64,000 bases of DNA from Phytophthora hibernalis. Its lineage: Eukaryota > Oomycota > Peronosporomycetes > Peronosporales > Peronosporaceae. The DNA lies in NCBI GenBank assembly GCA_012656075.1, contig JAAKBF010000099.1:62001-126000 (forward strand). Reading direction: 5' to 3'. Shown here piece after piece: positions 8,949 through 20,279 of this stretch. The notes under the pieces were generated by a model. The model made no database searches and was not told where the DNA came from. It saw nothing but the letters and a program-made list of their open reading frames with translations. The position numbers and the translations under genes are program-made. How positions within the stretch are numbered: the first letter of the stretch is position 1; every line of letters starts with the position of its first letter.

Positions 8949-9430
8949 GGCGTCCTAAGTTACATAAGAGTATTAGAAACAATTAATTTTATCAGATTCA
9001 TTCGCCTCAAGCATATCTACAAGATTTTGGCAACAGTGAACATATCTTCACTTCCATGAAATGAATTGTAGGTGACGCTCACTAGCGGGTTGGTCATTTG
9101 CATAATGAAGTTAGTAGGCAAAACGATCGGTGCTGGCAAAGGAAGCATTTCATTAACATTACTACCGGTATACTCCCACCTTGACCGAATTGCCCGAATC
9201 TCCACAAAGACAAGCTACTCGCTGGTGATGAAATGAAATGATCATCGGCAGATGTGGCCAAGCAACGCACCAAGACAAGAGTCCAGGCCACATACGGTAG
9301 GGTATCTTGTTGGTTTAACCTGTTTAATAGTCGAAACAAAGCTGCCGATGCAGTAGGTGCTTTCCGCTATTACTTGTTGGACATACAGCCTTTCGTTTTC
9401 AGTGAGGCAGCCAATACAGTATGCAATTGT
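8949..9430. other. intergenic, nothing recognised
   Basis: About 480 bp after the PX-RING stop without a recognisable gene. Short frames on both strands are not convincing. Confidence 0.4.
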
Positions 9431-9525
9431 GTACACTGTATTGAGCAGCCGTCATCTCAATAATAAAAACGGCAATTCCTGGCGAAGCAATACAAGTACT
9501 TCGAAGTAAAAATACTGCCGCAACT
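9431..9525. repeat. direct repeat R1, copy 1
   Basis: Contains TATTGAGCAGCCGTCATCTC, AAAAACGG and CTGGCGAAG. A similar 90-bp segment in the same orientation is at 10971-11070. The two flank a decayed transposase fragment. Confidence 0.6.
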
Positions 9526-9852
9526 CTTTGGATTTTATATCCAGGGATTGCAACGAGGTCTGAATCCTTGCATTCCTAATACCTTTCCTAATACGATTTG
9601 AATACAAAATCAAATGAGCTTTCAATGCCTCCTATATTAAATATCCGGGAAGATTATTATTATATTTGTGACGGTTGACCCATCCGTAAAAGATTTGGAC
9701 AAAACACCTTTATGATTCGATATCACTTATAATCGTATTTTAACGTACTCGACCTATTAAAACACCGGGTACAATTGAATAGTATGAAGGCAAGAAGACC
9801 AAAGGGGTTGTATTTAAGTACGGGGCTTTATTCCAATTCCTATTCTGACTGC

Positions 9853-10196
9853 CTACTCGTCCACAATCGCAATGTCGTCAAGGGCGTCGTCTAAGGCTTG
9901 CATATTTAGCGTGTCTTCGTCAGATTCTCTTCATCGATGCTCCACAAAGCGTTCAATTTCTGGCCGTAGACATCGTGCTTAGCAATAAACCAGTCAGCGG
10001 GGTCTAAAGCAAACCCAGCCGCACCAATACTTCGAAGCACCGTAGCTTCATCAGTGTCACGCCATGCCTTGCTCACCCATTTACACACAGTGTCTACGCT
10101 GGGCATGCGCGGGCCAGGCGATGACCTCTTGATTGCGGCCGATGTCGATGGCTTGGCGACGCTGCGCCATATTCTGAAATGAGGACTCGACTGCAA
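9853..10196 (-). pseudogene. C-terminal fragment of a pogo/Tigger-like DDE transposase
   Basis: The minus strand encodes a helical segment (VCKWVSKAWRDTDEATVLRS, then GAAGFALDPADW) resembling the region after the DDE core in CENP-B/pogo-type transposases. A frameshift near 9925 leads to an acidic tail ending ALDDIAIVDE and a TAG at 9853-9855. Such acidic tails are typical of this family. The catalytic domain is missing. Assignment is by motif memory; the pogo-like element at 31543-33089 is a separate copy. Confidence 0.5.
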
Positions 10197-10970
10197 TCAG
10201 TACATGCTGACTAGTGCAACTAATGAATCCTAGAGACAGCGGAGGGCTCTAATCAGTAGGGGTACTATTTAATAATGCTGGGTCATTATAGGCAAGAGGG
10301 CACTGTTCCGATGAGGGCTTTTAATAGGGCGAGTACATTACCTGCAGCCGATGATTTATCCAGACCGTTCCAGCAACATGTTAGATGATTTTTTCTTCGA
10401 GCAACACACTTCTGTAAAACAGTGCACCATTTATTATAATATTGTGTTTGGATAATTCCCTTACTACGGATATCGACCAGTAAAAAGAAAAATGAAGACG
10501 CCACCATATCCATTTAGTTATTGTCCGGCATTTATTGGTAGCAAGAATATGCTGCCGATTTATCATTTTCATGAAAGGCGACATTCAAAATCTTAAATTG
10601 CTTCATCCACTGAAAATCTCCGTGCTCTTTGCACGAAGCATTTCTGGCACCTATTTCGGCTAACAAAACTAAGAGATTTGTTTACGGCCTGTGACCTCTG
10701 GATACACAGTGAGAACGCTACAGCATAAACTTCACTTTGGAAGGGGTTTCGGCTGAGTAAATACGCCGGAATGACTTGGATTGGCTACAAATAGCTACCG
10801 TTTACCAGTAATTAATAGTCATCTTGAAGCGAAGTGAACTGAACGACGAGCTTGGTGGTTGGAGTATTTCGTAGGATTTCTTCAACACTTCTTCAACCCA
10901 ACATCTAGCTACAATTCCTTAATTTTAGAATGGTTCGCATCAGAGGTCCGCCAATTCAATATTTCATGAA
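10197..10970. other. AT-rich, nothing recognised
   Basis: No coding pattern was recognised between the transposase fragment and the second R1 repeat. Confidence 0.4.
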
Positions 10971-11070
10971 ATTGTATTGAACAGCCGTCATCTCATTAAT
11001 AAAAACGGTAATTCTTGGCGAAGAAATAATAAATATTGCCGCAATTTTACATAAACGCGTCATCCACTAG
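10971..11070. repeat. direct repeat R1, copy 2
   Basis: TATTGAACAGCCGTCATCTC, AAAAACGG and TTGGCGAAG match copy 1 at 9431-9525. It continues into TACATAAACGCGTC, which recurs at 11789. Confidence 0.6.
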
Positions 11071-13143
11071 TTCCTCTTCCTCTTGCCCAGGCGTTCCTGC
11101 AGGAATTATGACGTCATGTTTGGGAGCGGAAGCATCTTATTGCATCTAATATTTTGATGCCTGCCTTTTAGTCAACAGAAATATCCCCATGTAAAGTTCA
11201 CGTAAAAAATAAGCTAGCCAAAACTCCTACCGCTTCTCCATACACTACTACGATTATGCCGATAGTGTTAATCTACTACACGTTCAGGGAACTGCTGCAC
11301 GAAGCGCAAAGTTTGAGCTCGACATGGCTACATTCAATTTCCAGTTTCGACCCAACCAACGAAATAGTAGGTGTTGCCCTCTGGCACGAGCTCCGTCAGG
11401 TCTTATAGCGCCTGAGTAGTGTTTGCGGGCTTACCCAAACGCTTGGCGTCGACTTTCTTGCCAAATTTACGGGTGCTCGAGTGCTGTAACGATCCGTGAT
11501 CGCTGTTTGATACTTTTTCAATATTTATTGGCAATATTGTGGCAATATAATATTGTATTGGAATTGGCGACCCCAAATAGTAAATATTTTTATTGGAAAA
11601 CACAATTAATTATTGTATTGTTCCATTTAATTCCGACCTCTGGTTCGCATTAGCATTCTTAATCAAAGCTATCCGTATCCAAAAATGATGTACATGTACA
11701 TGTAGTCCGCTTCGAAACTAAGTTTGCTGAGCTTTATGTAAAATCCAAAGCTATTCCGTGCGAAGTCGCGGCTTTGTTTATATTTTTGTTACATAAACGC
11801 GTCTTCCTCTACTTCCTGTTATTTTAATAACAGCAGAAAAATATTTTTTAATAGATAGAAGTTAAAACTGCCGTCGGGGTAGGGATCGTACTTATCCCTA
11901 CGTATTTGGTCAAATCTCTCTTAACCATGATTCAATTGCGTACCCACGATATACCATGCTCCATACCTTCATGACCTTGCTCATGATTTTTCATACCGAA
12001 AGCGCAAACGGCGATGGATTTAGGGAATAACTAACGAGCATAATTTCTAATTGGGCGGTTCCTGAAAATCCATTCTGTGTGTTTCAAATATTGCGCAAAA
12101 ACAGGGACTAAGATTTTGATCGTACCAGAATTTTTGCATCATGAAAACGTACTTTGCACCGATCAAATCCAGCAGAGCGTGCGGGCACCAATCCCCCACG
12201 CTAGCTGGCATGTCTTTCGTGTTCTTCGTTCTTCTTGCCGCTATCCAGCGCCGCCAGGATTCTCGCCGCAGACAGTCGTTCCGATCAAGATTGAGCAAAC
12301 GCCAGCGCCGCCTACGAGACCACTGAGTGGGGCGACCATCGCTTCAATGGCCCAGCATTAGTGCTGGTTGGGAACACCGCTTGCTCAAAATTAAAACGTT
12401 CGCGTTGTTCCTCCTGTACGTGCTGTTCGGCGTTTGTTTGCGTTGTTCATATTCAATTAAGTACGTTGTTCGTCTTCCATTAAGTGCGAAATCGAGGTTC
12501 AAAAGGAGACCTGGCAAGCCAAGCGTGGGCCGCGCTTGATGCCGTCTTCGATCGTTCGTACACCGGGACTATGGCCGGGGTTACTAGACATATCTCTTCC
12601 GAGATGCCCGCCTCTTCAATCTTCACAAAGATGCAGGTCCTTGAATTTCTCCGGCAGATCGCCGGGAGTGCGATACGCTCCATATCCATAGCAGCGCTGT
12701 CTTGCGGATCGTCGCGGGTCGGAGGGACAGGAAGAAGATTCCCCCTCGGAAGATATGGCCAAAAAGACACGACAGAGACGCCAGCAAAACAGTCCACCGC
12801 CGGACGCCTTTCACGACTACAGCATTTTCAAGACAACACGCTACGAGGCACCAGGTTTGAATGTATTAAAGCGGCGAAGGTACACATGCTCACGTCCAGT
12901 TATATCAACGGTGGTATTCTCTATGACGACAAAATCGACCTCGCGCGAGTGCAGATGTATCCCGAGTCGGACGTGGTGGATATTAAAGTTATCCTGCCCC
13001 AAGCCGTGCTGCATCTTTGACAGCAGTCTCTTGTTCGACTTCGTAGCAAGCGAGGGCACCCATAAGTTTTGAATTAAATGTATGCAATCATTATTTGTGT
13101 TGTCTATGATTCCACTGAGCGGGCAAAATAACAGGAACAGTTT
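11071..13143. other. repeat-like intergenic DNA, no gene assigned
   Basis: AT-rich to about 12050, then several overlapping frames. The longest (12484-13020 plus, 178 codons) and the opposite frame (12480-12797) show no domain I recognise. A basic stretch near 12190-12330 could be the N-terminal end of the Harbinger transposase that follows, but this is not supported enough to annotate. Confidence 0.35.
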
Positions 13144-13196
13144 CGAAAACTTTCCGAACAAATTCCGAATGTTCGGAGTTGTTCGGAAAGTGTTCG
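13144..13196. repeat. 53-bp near-perfect hairpin
   Basis: The left arm (13144-13169, starting CGAAAACTTTCCGAACAA) and right arm (13172-13196, TTGTTCGGAAAGTGTTCG in its outer part) pair with two or three mismatches, one bulge and a 2-nt loop. It lies just before the Harbinger transposase relic. Confidence 0.75.
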
Positions 13197-13204
13197 CATC
13201 CTGC

Positions 13205-14792
13205 ACTACTCAGCATATCGGGCTTCGCGACGCTCTTTGAATCCGGAGACGATCAGGCACTCATCACATTGAGTGGATTGGATCACAGAGCGTTTCGATA
13301 CTTGCTAGGGTGCTTCAAACAGCTCTACGAAACGTACACGGACCACCCGGTGCCACTCTGCATCGCGTACGTGACAACACCCGATGACGACGACGCCTCC
13401 TGGACCTGCTCGTTAACTGTATTTCTTACAACTAGATGCTACGCAGTGTTTGGCTCTTGTACTGGCGTGGACGCGTACCCGTGGCGGAGAAATCCCTCTG
13501 TATTGTGCCTTTCAGCCAAAATCGCCAATCTGACCTCTAAAGGTAGGTCCTAAGAAGGAAGGGATAGGGTTATACCTAGGATTTGCTCCCGAGGTTGACC
13601 GAATTACGAGACCAGTATGTCTCCAGTCAAGTCCTACGTAAGAGCTCTGATTTTCTACAGGCCACCTTTTTCACGATAAACGTCCGAATGTCCACTTGTC
13701 GGCGGCCATTTTACCCTACGTACGAGCGCAACCTTCTCAGCACTACTTTACTAGCGTAATATTCTCTTTTTGTATCTGCATTTAACCAGTGTGATTCGTC
13801 ACAGAACCAAGTCGAACTACCAGTCGGCGACAGTTAGCGAATTTAAAGACTGCCGTAGTGACAGCATCAATGTTAGACTGGTATTTCTAGCTCAAGGTCG
13901 GTCTACCGATACAATACTCTTCCCCAAGTTTGCTCATCTAGGAATTACTATCCTCGGGGCTAAGGTTTAGGAGGGCCTACGCAGGACTTGTGCTCCTACA
14001 TAGGACCTTAAAATGGAGGGCTTTTTGGCAGAAAGGCACAATACATAATCTTTGGCGTCACCGCAAGCGTTTGCTCGCTGACCATCCGCTTTGGATGGAG
14101 ACCTCTCATACGAGCTCTGTCGAAGAACCCTCAAGCAGCTGTGAAAATACCAGACGCCGCTGCCGTTCAAGCATATTAGCATTCAGTTCACCGGCGTCAC
14201 CCTCGACTCACGATGTTTTTGCTGTTGCGGATGGGTTGGAACTCTACCTGCAGCAGCGCGGTAGTTCTGTCATTCAGAGCATGTTCTACAACGGGTGGAA
14301 ACACGACCATTATGTTGGTAACGTGTTAGTGTTCGTGCCTGATGGAACCATTGTCGCGTGCGCTTTGAACGCATCTGGTTTGCTGCATGACTCGCAAATT
14401 GCGGAATAGGGGCGGTATTTATCAGAAACTGCAAGCTGTCAATTAACTAACTGGTGCTCGCTGCGTGGTAGATTCGGCGTTTGCAACTGGGGATATACTT
14501 TCCTGATCAAGTCAAGTCAGGATTACTTGGGGGTCGCAGCCACGCCTTCGGATATTGAAATGTTACGCCGAGCTACCTCAGCACGTTAAGCAGCGAGTGG
14601 GGGATGCGAGCGTTTCAAAGCTCTTTCCCACGGCTTAAAGACCGGCTAGAATACGAGGAACGAGGAGAAATACTCCTAATCCTTGATACATGCGTGCTGC
14701 TTTACAATCTTCGAGCAAGACTTGTTGGTATTAAACAGATGCTTTCTGTGTACATACCTAGCTTAGAGCAGAATCCTCTAACACAAATGTAG
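13205..14792 (+). pseudogene. PIF/Harbinger transposase 1, degenerate and interrupted by a MITE
   Basis: Fragments in order: ALITLSGLDHRAFRYLLGCF near 13256; after the MITE, HNLWRHRKRLLADHPLWMET; VFAVADGLEL with the first catalytic Asp near 14215; MFYNGWKHDHYVGNVLVF and PDGTIVACALNA near 14280-14380; CVVDSAF with the second Asp near 14475; and SSEWGMRAFQSSFPRLKDRL with the catalytic Glu near 14600. The end is EERGEILLILDTC and a Leu/Arg-rich C-terminus. The frame changes several times and stops occur near 14407 and 14502. It is tail-to-tail with a Myb/SANT-like partner at 14946-15510, as expected of two-gene PIF/Harbinger elements. The element ends were not found. Confidence 0.8.
13503..14041. 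mobile_element. 539-bp MITE inserted in the Harbinger transposase, TA target duplication
   Basis: Left end TTGTGCCTTTCAGCCAAAA, right end the inverse of TTGTGCCTTTCTGCCAAAA, flanked by TA on both sides (13501-13502 and 14042-14043). Skipping the block makes the flanking transposase frame continuous, which confirms the borders. It has no coding capacity. The TA duplication and short inverted repeats fit a Tc1/mariner-type non-autonomous element. Confidence 0.8.
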
Positions 14793-14945
14793 CCAAACTA
14801 GTTCTTCTCCTTTTTGCTTAGTCGTCCCCTTGTTTGCTTGTGTAGCTTTCGTTATTCCCACTAAAGCCGTCACAAGGAGCTCAAAAGTCGGTTGGTTCTC
14901 TCGCGGTCGTGAGCACGGTCTTGATCGTGCTGGGTCTTGCCCGCA

Positions 14946-15510
14946 CTAACGTTGGTCTTGCTCCTGCTGACGCTGGTCTTCTTCACGCCAGCGCTGCTGT
15001 TGCTCACGGTCGGCCTCAGTTTGGCGTTGATCCTGCAGCATCATAACCCGCTTCAACGATAGAAGATTATCGCCATCTTTGCTGTTCGATTGGCGGCTTT
15101 GGTGAGGGAGCACAAGCGGACGTGCTGCAGCGGCCACCGTAGTGCTGCGAAGTGGTTCATCATCCTCGAAAATTTCATCTGCAAAAATCGCATCAGCGTC
15201 TTCCGCAATATGATCCCCGTTGGCTACGTCAGCTCGCTGCGTGATACTCGCCGCAATTTGAATAGCACGTGCAACGTCGGGGGATGTCCGGGTTACCGAA
15301 CCCCATATGCGTCTTATAAAGCTTGGCAAACTTACGGCGGAGACTCTCCACCGTGCGGCCGACGCCCGAGAAGCGCTCGTTGTGGTGGTGAGCCACATTC
15401 TCCCACTCGTCTCGCCCTATTGGCTTGAGCGAATGGAGAATGTCGAGAAGGCCACCCTCGTAAAGCAGCTTCCTCGAGCTGCTCGAGGGATGTTACGTCT
15501 ACGTCGCGTA
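14946..15510 (-). pseudogene. Myb/SANT-like partner protein of a Harbinger element
   Basis: On the minus strand from about 15500: LLYEGGLLDILHSLKPIG, DEWENVAHHHNERFSGVGRT, VESLRRKFAKLYKTHMGFGN. A frameshift near 15285 follows, then DVARAIQIAASITQRADVAN, an acidic stretch, and a Gln/Arg-rich coiled-coil-like tail (DREQQQRWREEDQRQQEQDQ). The first part resembles a trihelix/SANT-type fold (similar to DUF6818 proteins common in oomycetes and fungi). In PIF/Harbinger elements the second gene encodes a Myb-like DNA-binding protein that helps the transposase; position and orientation support that role. No start codon was fixed. Confidence 0.6.
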
Positions 15511-16555
15511 CGTGGTGTCGCCCTGCCGGATTTGGTCGTCCCGGTCCGTATCGTCCACAGCAATTCTAGACAGTGCCCTAACAACCATTACACCTGCATT
15601 GCTTGGTACTTGAGTCGGCGGTGCTCGTCCGCTGAGCCAGAGGAATTTCGAAGCTCTTAGTGACTGCTCATGGTCTCATGAAGCGGCTGTCGGCTTGGGT
15701 CCGGAGAGGTCATCGACGACAGGGAGGACATGAGCTGCGCGAGTGGCACTTGGGAGCTGCTAGTCGTCGCCAGCAGAAACCGCTCCTGTGAGTGGGTCAC
15801 CTCTGCGATGGTGGGGGGTTGAGCGGGCTACGCGTGGCTTTGGACGAATAGTACACTGTACCAATCTGTACGGAGTGGCAACCACCCTGTACAGACTTCC
15901 CTCCTTAGCCCAAATTGATACGAACACGCAGCTGCCATCGAACCTTTTATGAGCGGTACGACCAAAATGGTATTTGTGTTTTCAGGAACCGCCCATTGCG
16001 CTCGCAAAGAAAACATACCTAACTGACAGCTGGCGCAAATTGATTGACACGTCTTGATTGTTGCCCTTATCGAGCATTAACAAAGTCCAGATACACAGCG
16101 CGACGCTGCGGGGTGATAAGGCAGCATCGCGAGGGCTGAGCTCGTGGTGTAGCGACTTTCAAGCTCGGGCCGAATCCAACAAAACTTATACGTGTGCAAC
16201 CTTGAATCGTATCATATATTTTTTCTGAATAGCTAATATTTGCTGTATACATTTTCTTATTGATATTACTATCCGTGCAATATCTACTAGTAAGACCGTA
16301 AGCCTGCGTATCCCAAGACCGAGAAGGCGTAAATGACTCGGAGAAACGCACCATACCACGAAGCTCGACTTCATTGAAGCCTTCTTGAGCTACGTTGTTT
16401 ACCCAAACTCGGGCAATCTGATTAGACAAAAAGGAAGAGAGCCTTCAAAAGCCACCCTGAAATATGGGGAGATCTAATTTTGTGGAGGCGATGCCGGGTG
16501 ATTGCGATCGACCCTTTCGCTCAATATTGGGTCCCGTGCAGTACCGTTGACGCCT
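15511..16555. other. no recognised gene
   Basis: Short frames only. TACACTGTACCAAT near 15850 recurs near 17518 and may be a repeat end. A minus-strand frame at 16067-16429 (121 codons) is unrecognised and not called. Confidence 0.35.
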
Positions 16556-16559
16556 TGGT

Positions 16560-17215
16560 TTGATTGGTGACTTCTACGGGCCCTCTTTTACGTTGCGTTG
16601 GTATTGCAGCAAGCTCCTCGATGCGAGGATGCATTCCTGGAGTAACTTCTCGACGGATCTACCAGTGCGGGTCAAAGTCGGATGGCTTCAGCTCCGATAC
16701 ATCATTGGTCTCGATGATGCTGATTAACTCATGCACACACGGTCTGCTGTGGGTCCTTCTAAATGAACTGGTACATTGTGTTTGCTCACGTCGCTGGTAA
16801 ATAACGGCTTCAGCTTCTTTCCACATATTATCGGTGGCAATTAATGCCCTGATAGTGATTATGCGGACAACCAAGGAGTATCGATTGGCTTGAAGGCGAT
16901 AAGGTACAATAGTAGCATTCCTTTTCGTCAAAAGACTTAGCGCGCGAGCAGCTGATATCCACCACGGAAGCCACTTTTGGAAGACAGTGTACAAATCACT
17001 TCGGGATGTCTGCAACCACATTTGCACTTAGCATAGGTTCCTTCAACAGCAGAGGTAGCTTGGTACCCAAAGTGAGAGTACCGCTTAGTCCAGCAACGTA
17101 CAATTTGAGTCTTGTACGTCCACCAGTGTTGATCAAGATAGCTCGTTACAATGGAGCTCTTTTCTGCTAGGGTAGCCCGATATTCTTCGAAATCCAGCTC
17201 GGTTTCTGAGTTCAC
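16560..17215 (-). pseudogene. C-terminal relic of a MULE-type transposase
   Basis: Two overlapping minus-strand frames read WWTYKTQIVRCWTKRYSHFG then QATSAVEGTYAKCK, with a frame change to SDLYTVFQKWLPWW, RITIRALIATD-like helix and QCTSSFRRTHSRPCVHEL, ending DFDPHW and RREVTPG-like residues. The Cys...Cys-x-His pattern resembles the SWIM zinc finger near the end of MULE transposases. The catalytic part is absent. Assignment rests on memory of oomycete MULE proteins. Confidence 0.45.
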
Positions 17216-17584
17216 CGCATCAAATTAAGATGCCATAAAGGTGTCCGTCTCCCAGGTAGTCTCGAACCGGTCTTGACCAGGTGGAACTTAAACTACCTCG
17301 ACTTGTCCTAAACTTTCGCGAGCCTTACTCGACACATTTCGATTCATATTCCCTCGCAGATGAGTGCAGGGACAGTCGGAAAGACGGTGACAAGTGCATT
17401 CAAACATTACTGATGGGCGGTCTTAACCAGGATCAGTTTGGGTCGTGACCCCAAGCGTTTAGGTTTTTGCCGCATATTACGAACCATTCCTTTCTAACCG
17501 GATCGCAAGTGTAGTGTGGTACACTGTACCAATACGTGATAGAGTAGTCCACACAAATCTGGCCAAGGTGTCCATGGCAATTCA

Positions 17585-18065
17585 AGCTCGCGGTGGACAC
17601 GTGCGTGTACGCGGCGGTGGCCTCGGCCACCAACGTCAACTTAATCAACAAGTGCTCGCACGACATCGATTTCTACCACAGCCAGACCGTCTCGGCCGTG
17701 GCGACCATCGCCTTGGGCAACACCTGGGAGGCGCACATGTTTCGCCGATGAGCGGACGACTCGGCCACGCTGTTCAAGATCTCGCTGATGAAGGATGCTG
17801 GAACGACATCAGCATCATCCCGCCCCTCCCTGGTTGGTGCAGCAGCTATGAGGACTGCAAGGCCGGTAACAAGAAGGGCTTCAATGTCCCCATGTCCGCG
17901 GAGCCCGAGGCGGGCGGTTAGGGCTCGTGCACGTCGCTGTACTGCGCTGCCGACGACAAGACTGCATGCGCTGATGCATACGAGTACCTCAAGGACGAAA
18001 CCAAGACCCACCACCGTCCTGCTGGAACCGAGTACGACGTCACCTTCTGTTACGCCGGTGACGAC
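17585..18065 (+). pseudogene. thaumatin-like (PR-5/osmotin type) secreted protein pseudogene
   Basis: Frames read NVNLINKCSHDIDFYHS, ATIALGNTWEAHMFR, then after a TGA at 17749 DDSATLFKISLMKDAG. A frameshift near 17803 leads to DISIIPPLPG and GFNVPMSAEP, then a TAG at 17919 and GSCTSLYCAADD, DAYEYLKDETKTH and GTEYDVTFC. The order DISII..GFNVPM..C..CAAD..DAYxYxKDxxxT..GTEYDVTFC is the thaumatin-family C-terminal pattern, with the usual cysteines. Such proteins are secreted and may bind or cleave beta-glucans. No initiator or signal peptide was found. Adjacent to another decayed wall-protein gene. Confidence 0.65.
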
Positions 18066-18182
18066 TCCTCCCTGCAGCAGACGCAGCAGCAGACGACGCA
18101 GCAGTCGCCCCCGCTGCTGCCCTTTTGATCTTCGCGTCCTCTCCATCGGCCACGACGGCCGCTCCTACTCAGGAGGAGTGCG

Positions 18183-19165
18183 GTGCTACCCAGTAGGGCA
18201 GCCATCTTAGCGGCAGCAGCAGTAGTAGAGCACGGTGAGCATTGGTCTCGGCACGTTCAAGTCAAGTACTCGTACAGCGACACGTACGTCGTCAACGTTG
18301 CTGGCTCGTACGACCGTGTGACCGACCTCGGAAGCTGCCCCAAGGAGTCAGTGAGCCTGCAGAGCCCTGTTGGTCCCATGTCGGAGCCCGTGACCTTGAT
18401 CTTCCGTGGCCCCATGGAGATTGCCGACATCGCCGTTACCTCAGATGAGTGCGGCAACGGAACTTGGAATTGCGTGTCGTCGTACTAGGATGGTACCACG
18501 GAGAACCTCGCGCGCATGAAGAACAAGAACGCCATCTACACCGGCCAGAAATTCCACGGTCGGCAGGGTTTCGGTTCGGCTGACAGCAAGACGAGTGCCA
18601 CCGAGCCGACCGTTTTCCTCGGCGATCTTGCTGAGCCCTCGGACCCGTCGGCTATTGGCGGCGGCCCCAGCATCTAGACCGGCACTGAGTTCAAAATGAT
18701 GACTGGTAACAAGTGAGAGACTAACAGGCGTCTCGGTTTCTTCGGTGGCAACGAGTACCAGGACTGAAACGGTGGCAAGAAGGCGTTCGTGACGGAGGAC
18801 AAGATGCCCCAGGCCAACAAGCCCAACTATCCTGCGATATGAATGCTCAACTCGCAGATGATGCAGACCAACCAATAAGGCTGCAACTTCAGTGGTCAGC
18901 TCGACATTGCCGAGGCGATCGAGACCAACGATGCTCGCGACAAGGTGACCACGCACTACTATTTCTACGACCGTTCGGTGCTGAGGCGAGAACTTCGCCC
19001 CTCAGTCGTATGCCTCCACCACGGTGTACATGACACTCATTGACGACTCGAACGAGGGCATCAGCAAGATCGTGGAGATGTATACAGGGCTGCCGGCCGA
19101 TATTGAAGTCGTGCGCGCCACTGACGAGGCAGCAAGAGCCTTCGTACTCACACCTTCAACCTGCA
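18183..19165 (+). pseudogene. TOS1-like putative wall glycosidase pseudogene with six in-frame stops
   Basis: One frame runs from about 18183 to 18980 with stops at 18486, 18675, 18714, 18765, 18840 and 18876 and no frameshift between them. It encodes VTLIFRGPMEIADIAV, TENLARMKNKNAIYTGQ, LGFFGGNEYQ, MPQANKPNYPAI, MLNSQMMQTN, then GQLDIAEAIE and THYYFYD. The last part resembles the MPAxWxLNxQ...GELDIxEV motif of fungal/oomycete TOS1-like proteins (DUF2401), secreted wall proteins with a putative glycosidase fold. Four stops are TGA or TAG where a Trp is plausible. A frameshift follows near 18983. The family call is moderate. Confidence 0.55.
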
Positions 19166-19531
19166 GAGTCAATATTCAATACAGATTTTGCTAATCACCT
19201 ACATGGCGACGACGCGTCACTGTGTATCGTCGGGCTCAGCATATTGCTATGAAGACACAAATGTACACAAAAATCGGTACACTTTCACTCTCAAGTTTAC
19301 TTCTAAACACCAACAAGGGCAACATAGACTCTTCCGCGCCCAGATCGAAGTGCACGGTAAGCGCTGCTCCTAACACCCGCAAGCGCATTGTACCCTCGCC
19401 GACTTTGGACGACTGCGCTGAGTGGACGATCAATTCAGCTCCAGCTCGAATGCACGGCGCGCAAGCTCAACGTTATCAGGAACACGCGCAAGCTAGGGAG
19501 TGTAGCGTTTCTTCGCGCATATGACTCCAAA

Positions 19532-20050
19532 ATGGAAGGTGTGGAGGTGCTGCTTCGACGTCAACGAAAGAGATCAAAGGGGACCAGTAGGGAGGAGCAG
19601 AGGCAGACTAGCGGCTGCATGTTTCGCCTGCTCAATGTCCTCGTCTCCGTGCTCTTCTTCGACAAGTTTCTCTCGCTAGGCAATTTTTTACGGAGGGACG
19701 AGCTGGATGAAGGAGGCACCACCTTTTGGGTTGACGTTGCCACCGCGTTCTGCTCTGCTACAACTGAGTACGACAGCTTGATCTATGACGACGCCGTGTT
19801 CGAGGGCGTGGACCCTTCAACACACGGGGCGCATTCTGCAGAGAAACTAAAAATAATGTGGAAGGAGCTCGCAATTAACTTTGCCCGTGCCGATGCAAAT
19901 TCCAAGGTGTCTGGCCAAAGAAGCAACGTCTTCTGGGACTTTTGTGACGGCTGTACGGAAGTATATTATATAGACAGGTGGTCAACGGGATCGATTAGTT
20001 GCGGCGTGGCCGAGGTCGTCGGAGATCGAAGTTCTGGATATGTTGAATGA
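19532..20050 (+). CDS. Harbinger-associated trihelix-like ORF (accessory protein), possibly intact
   Basis: An open frame extends from 19388; the first convincing ATG is 19532 (MEGVEVLLRRQRKRS). The core FWVDVATAFCSATTEYDSLI, DPSTHGAHSAEKLKIMWKEL and SGQRSNVFWDFCDG has spaced Trp/Phe residues like a Myb/trihelix DNA-binding fold. It faces the Harbinger transposase at 20280-21240 tail-to-tail, as the first pair does, so it is probably the second gene of that element. The frame stops at 20050 and similar sequence may continue in other frames to 20308, so it could be truncated. Confidence 0.45.
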   Translation: MEGVEVLLRRQRKRSKGTSREEQRQTSGCMFRLLNVLVSVLFFDKFLSLGNFLRRDELDEGGTTFWVDVATAFCSATTEYDSLIYDDAVFEGVDPSTHGAHSAEKLKIMWKELAINFARADANSKVSGQRSNVFWDFCDGCTEVYYIDRWSTGSISCGVAEVVGDRSSGYVE

Positions 20051-20279
20051 CAACATCGCGAGGGGTGCCCCATGTACGTGGTGCAGCATCGACGTTTCAA
20101 CAGTATTGTCGGTGGACTGGTACGAGCTCTCGGTCAAGGCGTGTTACTCCATGGACACCGCGTGCATACCAGCAGCTGCGTCCTTATCATTGAGTCGCTC
20201 GCTAATGCAGTAATTAAGAAGTTTCATGCATGTCTTGATCACTTTGCGGACGTTAACAAAGTCGATAACCAGTGGACGT

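Noticed and set aside
12484..13020. 178-codon plus-strand ORF
   Set aside because: No recognised domain, an equally long overlapping frame on the minus strand, and repeat-rich surroundings.
18486..18878. Alternative genetic code (stops read as Trp) in the TOS1-like gene
   Set aside because: All three stop codons are involved and intact neighbouring genes use normal stops, so decay is far more likely.
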